NCBI GenBank assembly: GCA_022606425.2
Contig: JAHDVF020000890.1
Location: forward strand, 524,501 to 588,500
Origin: Lepidostoma basale
Taxonomy: Eukaryota > Arthropoda > Insecta > Trichoptera > Lepidostomatidae
DNA: 64,000 nucleotides
Reading direction: 5' to 3'
Part shown: piece after piece, positions 33,153-43,335 of the stretch
Layout: each line of letters opens with the position of its first letter
Numbering within the stretch: the first letter of the stretch is position 1
Made by a program: the position numbers and the translations under genes
Notes under the pieces: model-generated
Seen by the model: only the letters and a program-made list of their open reading frames with translations
What the model was told of the DNA's origin: nothing
Databases searched by the model: none

Positions 33153-33188
33153 GACAGCTGTTTCGTCAATCTATGTTGACATCATCAG
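33153..33188 (-). ncRNA. Hammerhead ribozyme core, HH-B left arm
   Basis: Read on minus: CTGATGA, extra T, stem II GTCAA/TTGAC with an ATAG-containing loop, GAAAC, AGCTGTC. The full catalytic consensus is present. Stem III is the self-complementary ACAGCTGT, giving up to four pairs with no loop in trans. That fits cleavage as a dimer. Confidence 0.75.
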
Positions 33189-33207
33189 GTGTTACAATTT
33201 GTAACAG

Positions 33208-33243
33208 CGGATGATGTCAACATAGGTTGACGAAACAGCTGTC
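33208..33243 (+). ncRNA. Hammerhead-like core, HH-B right arm
   Basis: CGGATGA (U4 changed to G), extra T, stem II GTCAAC/GTTGAC (six pairs), GAAAC, AGCTGTC. The stem II second pair is U-A where the copy at 34659 has C-G. The U4 change should reduce or abolish activity. Confidence 0.6.
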
Positions 33244-33320
33244 GCGTAAAATAAAAATAACAGTTTATAATGTTTAAGTATCATAGTATTTCGGCCAAAA
33301 CAATAAACTATATGTTATTT

Positions 33321-33955
33321 TATATACTTAAAGATGGAGTTACGTCACAAAATTTCAATAAAAACATAAGGTTACTAAGAATAAAAGAAAATATACAAGG
33401 CACAAAGATAAAAGGCAATCCTTCAGTTTGTTTTTAAAACATCCAGGAAACATGAAACACGATTTTTTGGATCCATTAAACTGTCACAAATATAATAGTA
33501 CAAAATCGAAAATTCCGGCAATCCCATCTGTGTAGTATCATTGTTGTTCGCGTACTGTTTTGATTGGCTGTTGAAGCTTTCCAGAGGTAAAAACTGATGT
33601 AGTTCGAACACATGTCCAATCAACAGTTAAAATCACAATCAGAAAGGTGCTAATTGCCAATATGATAGTATTCTATAATACTTTTTTGGGGAGAAAAATA
33701 TTCTGAAAATATATATCTGATAAAAACTGTGTGGTTATTTAATAATTATGAATACGCCCGAGATGTATCATTATATAATTTTGTGTGTTTCAGCTTGTTA
33801 GTGCATGTCAAATTGGATTATTGGTAATATATTCTATTCTATTGTAGTATGTATTCCTTTTTATGTGCATTTATTTATTTTTCAACTAATAGATATTTGA
33901 TAATGATGTAACAAAGTTTATCCCGTTACTACCATAAAATATAATAAACCTTTTA
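33321..33955. other. Unique DNA, nothing recognised
   Basis: No coding family or repeat identified. Confidence 0.5.
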
Positions 33956-33959
33956 GAAA

Positions 33960-34325
33960 ATAGGCTTCTTCATTCAGAGAGTAAACACTGTCGGGACGAA
34001 ACATCTCCTAAGAACAGCTGAAATGAAAACATTGACCAATAGTGGGTAACCCTAAGAGTCGAAGAGATTCGCAGAACCTAACGAGGAGATTCGCAAAACT
34101 GCCAAGATTGATGACGTCGTGATATGGAGTAGCCGGAGAAAACGATTCTGGAAGGACCACATCGAGAGAATGGACACATCAAGGATTCCCAAGACCGTGA
34201 TGCACGAGACTCCGGAGGGCTATCGACCACCGAATACATGGAGACAAAGCTGAGTGTCTTCATCAATAGACCAAATTTGAAATCCTATCTAAATAGATCT
34301 ATTATAGATAAAGGAGAAGAAGCTT
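33960..34325 (+). pseudogene. T2 retrotransposon tail
   Basis: The pieces TAEMKTLTNS, then NEEIRKTAKIDDVVIWSSRR, KRFWKDHIERMDTSRIPKT and VMHETPEGYRPPNTWRQS follow T2 order. It ends with TAGATAAAGGAGAAGAAG. The initiating part is missing, and stops separate MKTL from the rest. Confidence 0.8.
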
Positions 34326-34339
34326 CTTCAATGATATTA

Positions 34340-34565
34340 AATATTCATTAATACAAATAAAAACGTCTGTTTTCAAAAAAATTGTTTATACTTTATGTGA
34401 ATGACATGTTTCACCTGTCTAAGGCATTATCAAATGTTTAATTTATCAATCAATTATCAATATCAAATATCAGATAATGTCTTAGACAGGCCCAACATGT
34501 CATTCACATAAAATATTATAAAACTTCTAGAAAACAGAAGTTCTCATTTGTATTAATTATTTAAT
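34340..34565. repeat. HH-A element, both arms
   Basis: Left AAAAACGTCTGTTTTC, TTATGTGAATGACATGTTTC, ACCTGTCTAAGGCATTATC; right AGATAATGTCTTAGACAGGC, CCAACATGTCATTCACATAA, CTTCTAGAAAACAGAAG. The plus core reads CAGATAA, T, GTCTTAGACAGGC, CCAACATGTC, so GAAA has become CCAA and it is inactive. Confidence 0.8.
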
Positions 34566-34760
34566 ATGGAATTAATTAAAAAGTCTATTGTTTTAGCCGA
34601 GACCCTATGATACTTCAACATTATTACAGTTAAAATTTAAACAAGTTTATTGTAACACCTGATGATGCCAACATCGGTTGGCGAAACAGCTGTCGCGACA
34701 CTCACAGTGAATAAAAATAAATTGTGATATTATAACAGAGTTTTAGAGAGACAATAAGAA
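34566..34760 (+). repeat. HH-B element, single arm
   Basis: It begins with the HH-B flank GCCGAGACCCTATGATACTT, AACATTATTACAGTTAAAAT, has one core, and ends TAAATTGTGATATTATAACAG. Unlike most copies it lacks the inverted arm. It abuts an HH-A element directly. Confidence 0.8.
34659..34694 (+). ncRNA. Hammerhead ribozyme core, HH-B single arm
   Basis: CTGATGA (34659-34665), extra T (34666), stem II GCCAAC/GTTGGC with ATCG loop, GAAA (34683-34686), CAGCTGTC. This is the cleanest HH-B core: all catalytic bases and six stem II pairs. Stem I is weak next to the core. The neighbouring copies at 33153 and 55066 give independent compensatory pairs. Confidence 0.78.
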
Positions 34761-35239
34761 ACAATAAATATTAAATGTGAAATTTGAAATGATCGTGCGA
34801 GAAACAACGAATATATTATCTCGAGTCGCAGCTGTACCCGAGTAAGAGAAATCAGGATAATAACGCATGGTAGGCCGGAGGAGCTAATATAAGGGCATCC
34901 ATTCGAACAAATGCGAATTTTATTTCCATACACATCCGAGCCGGGGAAGTAAAATAGGTATTCCGAAATGCTGTAGAATGTTCCTCTATCCCTTGGCTGA
35001 ATCGCCGAGCGCCGACTTGGGAGAAACTATAAAGCCGAGAAATAACAATGCCGCAGGAGGATAAAACCAAAACACGGTAAGATTATCCACATAAAAATAA
35101 TATAAAAAGATAGAATCGGCCCGAGACCCAATAATTGACCACAATAAAAATTCGGCGTGCTCGTCAAAGGGGCAGACGGAACATTAAACTAGAACCCGCG
35201 TCCGCGTCAGAAATCACTACCCTTTCTATACATACGTAC
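34761..35239. other. Unique DNA, nothing recognised
   Basis: It is less AT-rich between 34800 and 35220, with no domain in the open frames (34730-34933 and 34852-35070, minus). It may be host sequence. Confidence 0.4.
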
Positions 35240-35940
35240 CATAACTAACTGACTAACTAACCATCACGCCATTTCTCCGAAGGGGTAGGCAGAGAGGATG
35301 GATCGCCACAATGCTCTGTCCTGGTACACCTCTCGGGCAGTGGCGGTACTTCCATAGAAGCCCAGAAGCCCGGCTTGCGTATGAAATTTTTGAATTAAAA
35401 CCTCTTCTGGCTTACAAAGGTTCAGCTCTTGTGACTATTCCTCTTACGTCTGAAGGGAACATTGTTGGAAGGTGATTTGGTGGGTTGTTGGTTTATGCGG
35501 GGGCATGATTACTTAGATTTGGAGGTTTTGATTCAAGATTTCTTACGCAAGCCGGGCTTCTCTACATTCATACATCGTACCATGGACGCACGTCGATTAT
35601 TCCGACATCGAATGTGGCCGCTTTTTAGTAATTGATTAATTTGGTCATGCCATGTTTTCCTCGGTCTTCCTCGGCTTCTTTTTCCACTCACGCTGCTTGT
35701 GTACAACTTTTTAACCGTTCTACTCTCATCCATTCGTTCCATATGTCCAAAACATCTCAGGGATCCTTTATTAATTTTATCCATGATGCAGTCATCTGCC
35801 TTACATTTCTTTCTTATTTCATCGTTCGGTGTTCTATCATACAACGTTTTCCCGCACATTCTTCTTAGTGATCTAATTTCTACTGCATTCATCCTTCTTT
35901 TGCCAGCTCCAAGCTTCACTTCCATACATGAGGGTTGGCA
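35240..35940 (-). pseudogene. T1 retrotransposon C-terminal region, best-preserved frame
   Basis: The 130-codon minus frame (35533-35925) reads MEVKLGAGKRRMNAVEIRSL, RRMCGKTLYDRTPNDEIRK, KCKADDCIMDKINKGSLRCF, GHMERMDESRTVKKLYTSSV, and RGRPRKTWHDQINQLL. The conserved cysteines and the RGRPRKTW motif are those of the region after the RT thumb in insect endonuclease-RT proteins. The frame is broken by an inverted-repeat insertion at 35364-35561, and the tail resumes to the (GTTA)n terminus at 35243-35262 on plus. Confidence 0.85.
35364..35561. mobile_element. Inverted-repeat element carrying a J1 3' fragment
   Basis: The arms 35364-35404 and 35521-35561 are inverted (AGAAGCCCGGCTTGCGTA on the left, its complement on the right) for about 40 bases with few mismatches. 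The 116-base middle (CTTCTGGCTTACAAAGG to GGGGGCATGATTAC) is J1 3' sequence like 4430-4560. The element sits inside the T1 copy, and an extra CAGTGGCGGTACTTCCATAG lies outside the left arm only. Confidence 0.75.
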
Positions 35941-36907
35941 CTAGAACTCCATTGTGTACTGCCATCTTTGCTTCTGTGTACCATCTTAACACATATTAAA
36001 TAATTTATATAATAATATCATGGTGATTAATCTCAGTGCGTAAAATTTAAAATAAATATATACTCGTATTCATATAAAATAACGAAAAAATAAGAAATAT
36101 CTTTCTAATCTCAACTATACCAAAAAAAACATTACCAATAAACCAAAGTAGCTCCAGATAGCTTATGTTTATGACTTTCTGTTTTCCAGCTACTTACAGC
36201 GGTTCGAAAACACGGTATAATAAACTCGACTAAATGTACACAGTTAAATATCGATCACGTAAATAACATTAGTGAAATCCCTTAAATCACCTAAGAATTT
36301 TAGTCGAGGATACTCTACTGTACAGTTATCTTGCTTTTAGAATAAAAAAAGAAGTTTTATGATACTCTGAGATACGTGGGCGAAGGTCTAGTCTTGTAAG
36401 CTCATTTTTCAGTGAGCGTTTTATCGCCGCGGTATAGTACGCTCATCAAAAATCTCAAAGGTTTCTTATGAATTTGAAATAATAAGTCTGTTTAAATATA
36501 CTCGGTCAGAGCGATTTCGTTGATTCAAAAAAATCACTATCCTGAATCGTGGTTTTTTTGCAAGTTTTCTTGTGTGATATTCAAACCCGTGACAATTCCA
36601 AGAGTAAAAAAAAAAATGTATATACCTACACATCCAAAACGTAAATTGATACAAAAAAAAACCTACGCATGAGACGTGCGTGTATTCTTCAGGGTAGGTT
36701 TCACCGTAAATTTTACTGAAAAAAATCTACGTTAACAAAACATAAGTTGACATATTTGAATTAATCTAAATTTAAACGAAATATCTTTAAAAGCATATAT
36801 TTTAACTCGTTTAATTTAAACAATTCAAAGCTTTAAGAAATTTAATTCTAATTGTATTTTATTAGGAAAATTTATGGACAGTTTTATTATTAATTATTTT
36901 ACATGGA
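35941..36907. other. Unique AT-rich DNA, nothing recognised
   Basis: No repeat match. The open frame 36466-36654 (minus) has no recognisable domain. Confidence 0.5.
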
Positions 36908-37430
36908 TGAAACTAACTAACTAACTAACCATCACACCGTCTCTCCGAATGGGTAGGCAGAAAAAATGGACTGTCACACTTTAACCGATGCGGCACTCCA
37001 TCCTTCTCTTTTCGCCCCGCGGGAGACGCGGTGTGATTGGTTGCGAACCTCATCGCCACCAATAGGCATCTCCCGTGCACACTTCGATCGTTCAACATCC
37101 ACAAAAAAAATCTAAAACAAATAATATAAAGTACAATGATATAAAATAAAATAACAAAATAAAAATAATTTAAAACAAAATGTTATTTTTAGATGGTGCA
37201 CATATTGTCTGTTTAATTTATGTTCCACGTATCCACAGTTTTTTTTTAAATAAGTAATTTGATTGTAATTAGGCACTTAACACAAACCAACACCAGCAAG
37301 AACTTTAAAATAATATTGAAGAAATTATTCAAATTATCATTGGAACAAATGAAAATTTTATTTTTGCACCTGTCAAAATTCTTTATATAAACGAAAAAAC
37401 TTCTATAATTTTAACATCAAAACAGTACAA
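36908..37430 (-). mobile_element. L non-autonomous retroposon
   Basis: The T1-like terminus is at 36910-36990 (CTAACTAACTAACC, CATCACACCGTCTC), followed by GATGCGGCACTCCATCC, CCCGCGGGAGACGCGGTG, CATCTCCCGTGCACACTTCG and an AT-rich body. The 5' part to 37400 matches 28760-28880. No ORF. Confidence 0.8.
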
Positions 37431-38154
37431 ACGTTATTACAAAATTACGTGTCACAATAACTATTTTAAAGTGCGGCAACAATCAAATTGGCCAAAACAA
37501 TTCACTTATACACGAAATATCTCCAAATTTACGGGAGAACCACATGAACCAAACCAATTACAAGATGTTTCAAGATGTTACATGGATGAATTAATTCATA
37601 TAAACCAAATTATAATTACCGTTCACGATAAAAGTCGAAAAAAATATACATGAATCGTATTTATTGTTTCTTTAACATTGACATAAAACTCCATATTAAA
37701 TAATTGTGAAAATAAAACTCCATATTGAAAAATGTGACGGTCCATCCTCTCGAATGGAATGGATAGAAGAAACACGTAAAAACAATTATAGTTAAAATGT
37801 TTTAAAATATAAAAATCCATTCATAATTCACCCCACACCACAGTAATATAAATTGCCGTAGAAAATGATTTGTTTGCTTAAAAAAAATTAAGCACGTTGG
37901 ATGGTTATTTTCTAGAATTATCAGTGGAAATTTGGCCCTAAATTTTCTAAATTGTCGCGGATGTGGATGGAGGCTGAGGGCACCTGCTCAAAAGTGTTTG
38001 TATAACCTAATAGAGGTGTGTTTTGTGATACCCCCGGGACTTGGACGCCAACGGAGAGAGACAAACACACACGCAAAACAATCAAGGTAAAATAACAAGT
38101 TGACAGGAGGTGGCTTTAGAATCGGTTCTTCCAAATGCCACGTACTCATTTTTT
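37431..38154. other. Unique DNA with an HH-A tail trace at 37660-37735
   Basis: TTTATTGTTTC, TTTAACATTGACATAAAACT and CCATATTAAATAATTGTG resemble the HH-A one-sided tail in reverse. The rest holds no recognised feature; the open frame 37471-37653 (plus) has no domain. Confidence 0.45.
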
Positions 38155-39010
38155 TAACTAACTATAATAACTAACCATCACGCAGTCTCCCCGAAGGGGT
38201 AGGCAAAAATAATGGATCGCCACATTACACTTTCTTGACACACTTATTCTGCTTCCTCAACATTCATACATCGTCTCATGCACGCGCGCCAATTTTCTAA
38301 TCAAATCAGTTTATTTTCTCAAAAGATATTACAAACAACAATTATAGTTTAAGGCATCTATTGAGAACAGGTAAAATATAATAAATATTATATATAATAC
38401 CAGGAACGCATGAGAGATGGTTCGATGTTAGGAATACAAGATACTCTCCAAAGTCAAGAGTATTTGTCTTCTGAACGTACTTTCACGATTATGAAAGACG
38501 TCGATCTCCGAAGCGATCATGTTCAGCAGTTTGATCGCTCTCCTCACCGGCATCACCAGAGGCAGGTTGGTTCTGCATGCTGGGAGATAAAACAGTCTGT
38601 GCTGACGCTGTCGAAGATAACCATCTGGAACATAAAGATGGATAGCCTCCAAGATAACGGAGTTCTCAAAGAATCCCCTGATAAGTCTGAAGAAATAGGT
38701 AAATGTGCACCCATCTCTTCGTATGTGCAAACTATTGGACCCCAGCATGCCCAAGAGGAATGCAGTGGGAATTCTACGACTCTGAAAGCGGCCAACATTT
38801 AATGTTTGATTTTTTCGATCGTGCCACGTTATCCATGGTCTTACTTTATTTCTTTTTCCGTCTACATCTTCAACATACAATATATTTCCTTCATCGTTAT
38901 TTCATGCATTTTTTTATGAGTCCAAAGCATTTTAATGACCCACTCATTATTTTGATCATAACCCTTTCATTCGCACTGCATACACTCCATTATATACAGA
39001 TTTTTTCTTT
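38155..39010 (-). mobile_element. T1 retrotransposon copy, split by J2
   Basis: The 3' part (38170-38296) has CATCACGCAGTCTCCCCG, AAGGGGTAGGCA and GCACGCGCGCC. The 5' part resumes at about 38786 with GAAAGCGGCCAACATTTAAT, TCGTGCCACG and the reverse of the RWFGH segment (38900-38960). The two halves join in the same order as in an uninterrupted copy, so J2 inserted later. Confidence 0.8.
38297..38785 (-). pseudogene. J2 retrotransposon C-terminus and 3' end, nested in T1
   Basis: The minus strand encodes PACRTNLPLVMPVRRAIKL, LNMIASEIDVFHNREST and FRRQILLTLESILYS, with further upstream coding (SLHIRRDGCTFTYFFRLIRG, FFENSVILEAIHLYVPDG). It ends in AATAAACTGATTTGATT. AATTTTCTA beside the left edge and AATTCTACG beside the right resemble a short target duplication. 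The peptide upstream extends the J2 C-terminus by about 60 residues relative to 12821. Confidence 0.8.
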
Positions 39011-39951
39011 TTTTACAAATTTATATATATTTTCAGAGGATTTCATTTCACCCTTATTCATAATTGAATATCCGGTGGCAACCTTATTTCAGAGATATCG
39101 AGAAAACTAAATCTATACGAGGAGATAAGACTTAATTTATGTTTGTGCACGAAATAGTAAATCGAATTTATAAAACCTCTTGTGATAAGAAAAAAAATGC
39201 ATGTACAAATGTGTCAATGTACAAATGTGTAATATTTTTTTTATATAAGTCAGATTCAGTGAAGTCAGCGCGTCCTTCAAAAAAGTTTCAGCAATTTCGT
39301 GATGTACGTTATTTAAAAAATGTAAATAGTACAAATCAATTCTCAAACAACGAAAAGTTTGCATATTTTTTTGCGATTCTAACACTGGTATTCATTCGTC
39401 ATAGATAATGTCGGTATAATGTATCTAAATGAGATGAAATCTAGCTCTTATGATACAAGATTATACAATGATGGATGCACGGCGTATCAGATAAATATGA
39501 AAAACAAGAATTTGTTAGCAATATAATTCATGTTTCAGATAACGGAATGTACTCATTTTGCACGTGAATCAGGGGCACTGTAGAAAATATTTAATTTTAT
39601 GAACTAGTTAAAAATTGTAATAAAATATTTTGAATGGGGGTTGCACCTGACACTAAACGAGAATTGGATATCATATCTTTTTTTTGATAAACTGGATATA
39701 AATATCTAGAAATATACAGGGATAAGAACTATGCTTTAAATCATTTCAGAAATAAATATTTTTTAAATTTTATAAAAAAAAAGTTTATGTCAAAAGTACA
39801 TGGTGGAGGGGGTATAATTAGGATGGAGGAAAGGGGAGATGTAACGGGAAAATTTCGAACATGGGAATGAAAGTTCAATTTAACTGATTGGTTATAATAT
39901 TTTCATTATTTTTATGGCTTTTTTAATTTCTTAAATTTATAAATTATTTAA
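39011..39951. other. Unique AT-rich DNA, nothing recognised
   Basis: The small open frames at 39137-39385 (minus) and 39139-39408 (plus) are antisense to each other and lack domains. Nothing else is seen before the mariner element. Confidence 0.5.
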
Positions 39952-39953
39952 TA

Positions 39954-41239
39954 TTAGGTCCTTACATATGAAATTGGCGTTTTGCCGTACTGGCAATTTT
40001 GATCTCAAATATCTTCTCTTTGGTTAGGAATTACAAATTCAAATTTATACAGCTATTTACTCAAATATTTGTGTTTCGAAAATTATTATTCAGTTGTATT
40101 TTCCTCAATTGTTTTTTTCTTTGCGTCACTCAGTTTACAAAATGGAAAACTTGAAATATCGCGTTATTTACGAGTACGAGTTCCACCGTGGCACCAGTGC
40201 TGCAGAAACGGCTCGAAGGATTAATGATGTGTATGGCGACGGTGCCGCAAAAGAAAACACAGTGCGTTTTTGGTTCCAACGTTTTCGTTCTGGAAATTTC
40301 GACCTGCAGAACAAGCCCCGTGGACGGCCGGAGACCAAAATTGATAATGAAGAATTGAAGGCTATTGTGGAAGCGGATCCATCGCAAACCACGTCCGAGT
40401 TAGCTGCAGGCGGCGGTGTTAGTGATAAAACTGTTTTAATCCACTTGAAGCAAATTGGGAAGGTGAAAAAGCTTGAAAGGTGGGTACCTCACGAATTGAG
40501 TGAAGCAAATCAACAAACGCGCGTTGACTGCTGCGTTGCATTACTCAACCGGCACAATAATGAAGGGATTTTGAATCGAATCATTACCTGTGATGAAAAG
40601 TGGATCCTGTATGATAATCGGAAGCGCTCATCGCAATGGCTGAACCCTGCCGAACCAGCCAAACCATGCCCCAAGCGAAAATTGACTCCAAAAAAGTTAC
40701 TTGTGAGCGTTTGGTGGACTAGTGCTGGTGTCGTTCACTACAGCTTTCTTAAATCTGGCCAGACGATTACGGCAGATGTCTATTGTCAGCAACTGCGAAC
40801 CATGATGGAAAAGCTAGCTGCTAAACAACCGAGGCTGGTTAATCGCTCTAGGCCACTGCTGCTTCATGATAACGCTAGACCACACACTGCACAACAGACG
40901 GCTACCAAATTAGAAGAGCTTCAATTGGAATGTCTAAGACATCCACCGTACTCTCCGGACCTTGCCCCAACAGATTACTATTTTTTTCGAAATTTGGATA
41001 ACTTCTTGCAAGGGAAAAAATTCAACTCCGATGGGGCAGTCCAAACCGACTTCAAAGATTTTATTGATTCCCGTCCGAATGTTTTTTTTAGTAAAGGGAT
41101 CGATGAACTACCTATGAGATGGCAAAAGTGCATAGATAGCAATGGTACATACTTTGATTTAATAAATATATTATATTTAAAAAAAATCAACTTTATGTTC
41201 CTCCCATACAAAACGCCAATTTCATATGTAAGGACCTAA
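39954..41239 (+). mobile_element. Complete mariner transposon, 1286 bp
   Basis: The terminal inverted repeats are perfect for 31 bases (39954-39984 and 41209-41239), beginning TTAGGTCCTTACATATG. TA lies directly outside each end (39952-39953, 41240-41241), the normal mariner target duplication. Length, TIR size and a single open transposase fit a canonical Tc1/mariner element. No stop, frameshift or insertion is present, and the TIR identity suggests recent insertion. Confidence 0.95.
40142..41239 (+). CDS. Mariner transposase (DD34D)
   Basis: This enzyme would cut and paste the element by binding the TIRs and inserting at TA. The 365-residue frame starts at ATG 40142; an in-frame ATG at 40094 would add 16 unusual residues, and MENLKYRVIYEYEFHRG looks like a mariner N-terminus. 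The N-terminal half has the paired helix-turn-helix region (about 1-110) with the GRP linker (KPRGRPETK, 58-66). WVPHEL is at 114-119. The catalytic triad is D151 (CDEKW), D243 (LLHDNARPHT) and D278 (PDLAPTDYYFF), with 34 residues between the last two. The family's usual end, NGTYFD, is at residues 334-339. This frame then runs 26 residues further and stops with TAA formed by the last three bases of the right TIR. Motif style suggests the mellifera/cecropia side of mariner, but the subfamily is a guess. All catalytic residues are intact. Confidence 0.95.
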   Translation: MENLKYRVIYEYEFHRGTSAAETARRINDVYGDGAAKENTVRFWFQRFRSGNFDLQNKPRGRPETKIDNEELKAIVEADPSQTTSELAAGGGVSDKTVLIHLKQIGKVKKLERWVPHELSEANQQTRVDCCVALLNRHNNEGILNRIITCDEKWILYDNRKRSSQWLNPAEPAKPCPKRKLTPKKLLVSVWWTSAGVVHYSFLKSGQTITADVYCQQLRTMMEKLAAKQPRLVNRSRPLLLHDNARPHTAQQTATKLEELQLECLRHPPYSPDLAPTDYYFFRNLDNFLQGKKFNSDGAVQTDFKDFIDSRPNVFFSKGIDELPMRWQKCIDSNGTYFDLINILYLKKINFMFLPYKTPISYVRT

Positions 41240-41241
41240 TA

Positions 41242-42305
41242 TTAGGTTTTTATTATTAATATGTAAAAAAGTTAAATAAAGTTTTGTAATACTAAGCGTA
41301 ATTATATTCATTCAAATATGAATCCACAACACGAAGTGAAGGCGAATATAAACGTTTTCTTTCGTAATAATGATTTAATACCCTTTTTTATGTAGCAAAT
41401 ATATAGAACCAATACCGTTGATATTACTAGGAAATATTTCAAGAATTTTGTGGGCTTTTTTTATTACACGTTTGTAGGCAAAACAAAAGTGTGTTCTATA
41501 TATTATATATATTGAGAAAGTACTTAAGTGATAAAAAAATAAAAAAATACCCAAGAGAGAGTACGTGCTTTCGGCTCATTAGGTAGCCCGAAGGCAAAAA
41601 AAAACACTAACATAAGCTGTATTTTAATGCGTCTCCAATATGAACAACCACTTTCAAAACCTTCCATGTGAAGGTGGTATAAAAAACGTAATCACCGCCC
41701 TCCTACCCTTAGATGATTGGATAAAATTTCAAAAGGGATAAATATCCAGGTAAAAAGGTGAAGAAAAAACTAATTTGTAGTAATAAGGGGATCCTTCAGA
41801 CCTTGCGTGGCGAGGATGAGATGCTCCTACACGTAAGGTAGGCTTTGTCTAAGTTTGTGGTGGTGTATTGAAGACTTGTTTGAAATCAACCTCTGAATAA
41901 AATATGTTAGTCTTTGATTTTGTTCTAATGAAAATATCCACCTATAATAAATAGATATAGAAATAATCTCTGGGTGGTAATGGGAAACATGTCACTCCCA
42001 TATAAAGAATTTAAACTTTTAGAAAACGTACGGTTACGTCAATTTAAAGAAAACAAAAAATTTAAACGCAAATCGGTTTTTAAATAATCTAACCAAGGCA
42101 CGAAGAAACATGTCACTCTCGATGAATACGTTAAAATTGAGAGTGGAATTACATAATAAACCCACAAGGGACGTAAACCACAAAGTACTCTGTCAATAAA
42201 ATATACAAATTTGCCGATAGAATGAAAGACCTATTTTTAACAATAAATTAAAATAGTCGTTGCGGTCGTATGGTATGACATTATGAATCATGTTGAATTT
42301 TAAAG
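41242..42305. other. Unique DNA with HH-A traces
   Basis: GGGAAACATGTCACTCCCAT (41980s) and GAAGAAACATGTCACTCTCG (42105 region) look like worn HH-A inner ends. The stretch 42170-42245 (CAATAAAATATACAAATTTG, CCGATAGAATG) resembles 44265-44330. No gene is seen. Confidence 0.45.
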
Positions 42306-42307
42306 AC

Positions 42308-42352
42308 TGAGCCTACCCCTTCGGGGAGACGGCGTGATGGTTAGTTAGTTTT
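42308..42352 (+). mobile_element. T1 or L 3' terminus only
   Basis: GCCTACCCCTTCGGGGAGAC, GGCGTGATGG and GTTAGTTAG, about 45 bases, is the bare 3' end of a very short retroposed copy. Confidence 0.75.
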
Positions 42353-42517
42353 TTTAATTTTAATGTCTGTGGAATCTGTGCGTAATTACTTTGTCAGCAG
42401 AATATTACCAATGGAGCGATTAACATACACAGTGCCTTTTTAAAATTAAATATTGATAGAATAACATATACAAAAGATACAAAAGCTAGCATCCGATAAG
42501 GGTTAAAAGTTTTGAGT

Positions 42518-43335
42518 TTAGTTTATATCGTTCTTCCGATGATGAAGGTATAAAGCCTTCAGCGATAAACGGATAGCCTTATTTTGCAGAATTTGGAGTT
42601 TTCGTATGTGACTCGAAGCTGCATAGCCCCAGATTGGGGCTGCATAAGTGAAGATCGGCCTTATGACCGTTTTGTATATCAGGAGTTTATTGTCGGTGCT
42701 TAGTTTACTGTTTCTAGCTAACATTGGGTAGAGGGCTGAGATTGCTCTTGATGCGGCTTTGACTTTATTTGTAATGATTGGCTTCCATGTCAGCTTAGAA
42801 TCCAAGGTAACCCCAAGGTATTTGATTGTTTTGGTCCAAGGAACGTCTTGGCCGAACATTTTTATGTTGGGAATGTTTGGAGGAATGTGTCTTTTACTGA
42901 AAAGGGTCGCTGCGCTTTTACTCGGGTTGATGGTAATGCGCCAGTTTCTGCACCACGCCTCTAGCACATCGGCCTGTTTTTGCACCCTGCGGGTCGCGAG
43001 AAGCGGCCTTTTAGAACTGGAGATGATGCCCGTATCGTCAGCGAATCGGGCAATGTGGGTGTTCTGATCTCGGGGAAGAGGGATATCACTGCAGTAGATG
43101 TTGAACAGAGTAGGAGCCAATACTGAACCTTGGGGAACTCCTGCTCTGTCAGGGCGCACAAGGGATTTGACCTTGTTGATTTTGAGGCTGAAAAGGCGAT
43201 CGGACAGAAAGCGGGCTATGAGTTGAATCATAGGCATTGGAATGTTTGCTTTTCCCATTTTGTATAATAGGCCGGTGTGCCAAACGCGGTCAAATGCTTT
43301 ACGAACATTTAGGGAAAATAACAATTCTGGAAAGA
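42518..43335 (-). pseudogene. J1 Jockey-like reverse transcriptase, 5'-truncated, open
   Basis: The 268-codon frame covers RT motifs in order: A (FSLNVRKAFDRVWHTGLL), the IQLIARFLSDRLF helix, B (AGVPQGSVLAPTLFNIY), C (ARFADDTGII), D (WRITINPSKSAATLFSKR), E (KYLGVTLDSKLTWK), then thumb (IYKTVIRPIFTYAAPIWGYA). These are the palm and thumb of a Jockey-clade non-LTR RT. It ends abnormally at LKALYLHHRKNDIN, whereas the copy at 4427 continues. In motif A the catalytic Asp of the usual LDVxKAFD is Asn, so it would be inactive even if expressed. The fingers, endonuclease and ORF1 are absent, and the 5' truncation lies exactly before motif A. The frame has no stops, so it is fairly young. Confidence 0.9.

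Larger units (their letters stand above)
33105..33320. repeat. HH-B element, both arms
   Basis: The inverted arms start with TATATCACAATTGTATTTTA and end with AAAATAACAGTTTATAATG and the HH-B flank ATAGTATTTCGGCCAAAAC. The inner half is a near-perfect palindrome around TGTTACAATTTGTAACAG. Both arms carry hammerhead-like cores. Confidence 0.85.

Noticed and set aside
38410..39110. Plus-strand open frames of 130 and 135 codons
   Set aside because: Antisense shadows of the J2 and T1 copies on the minus strand.
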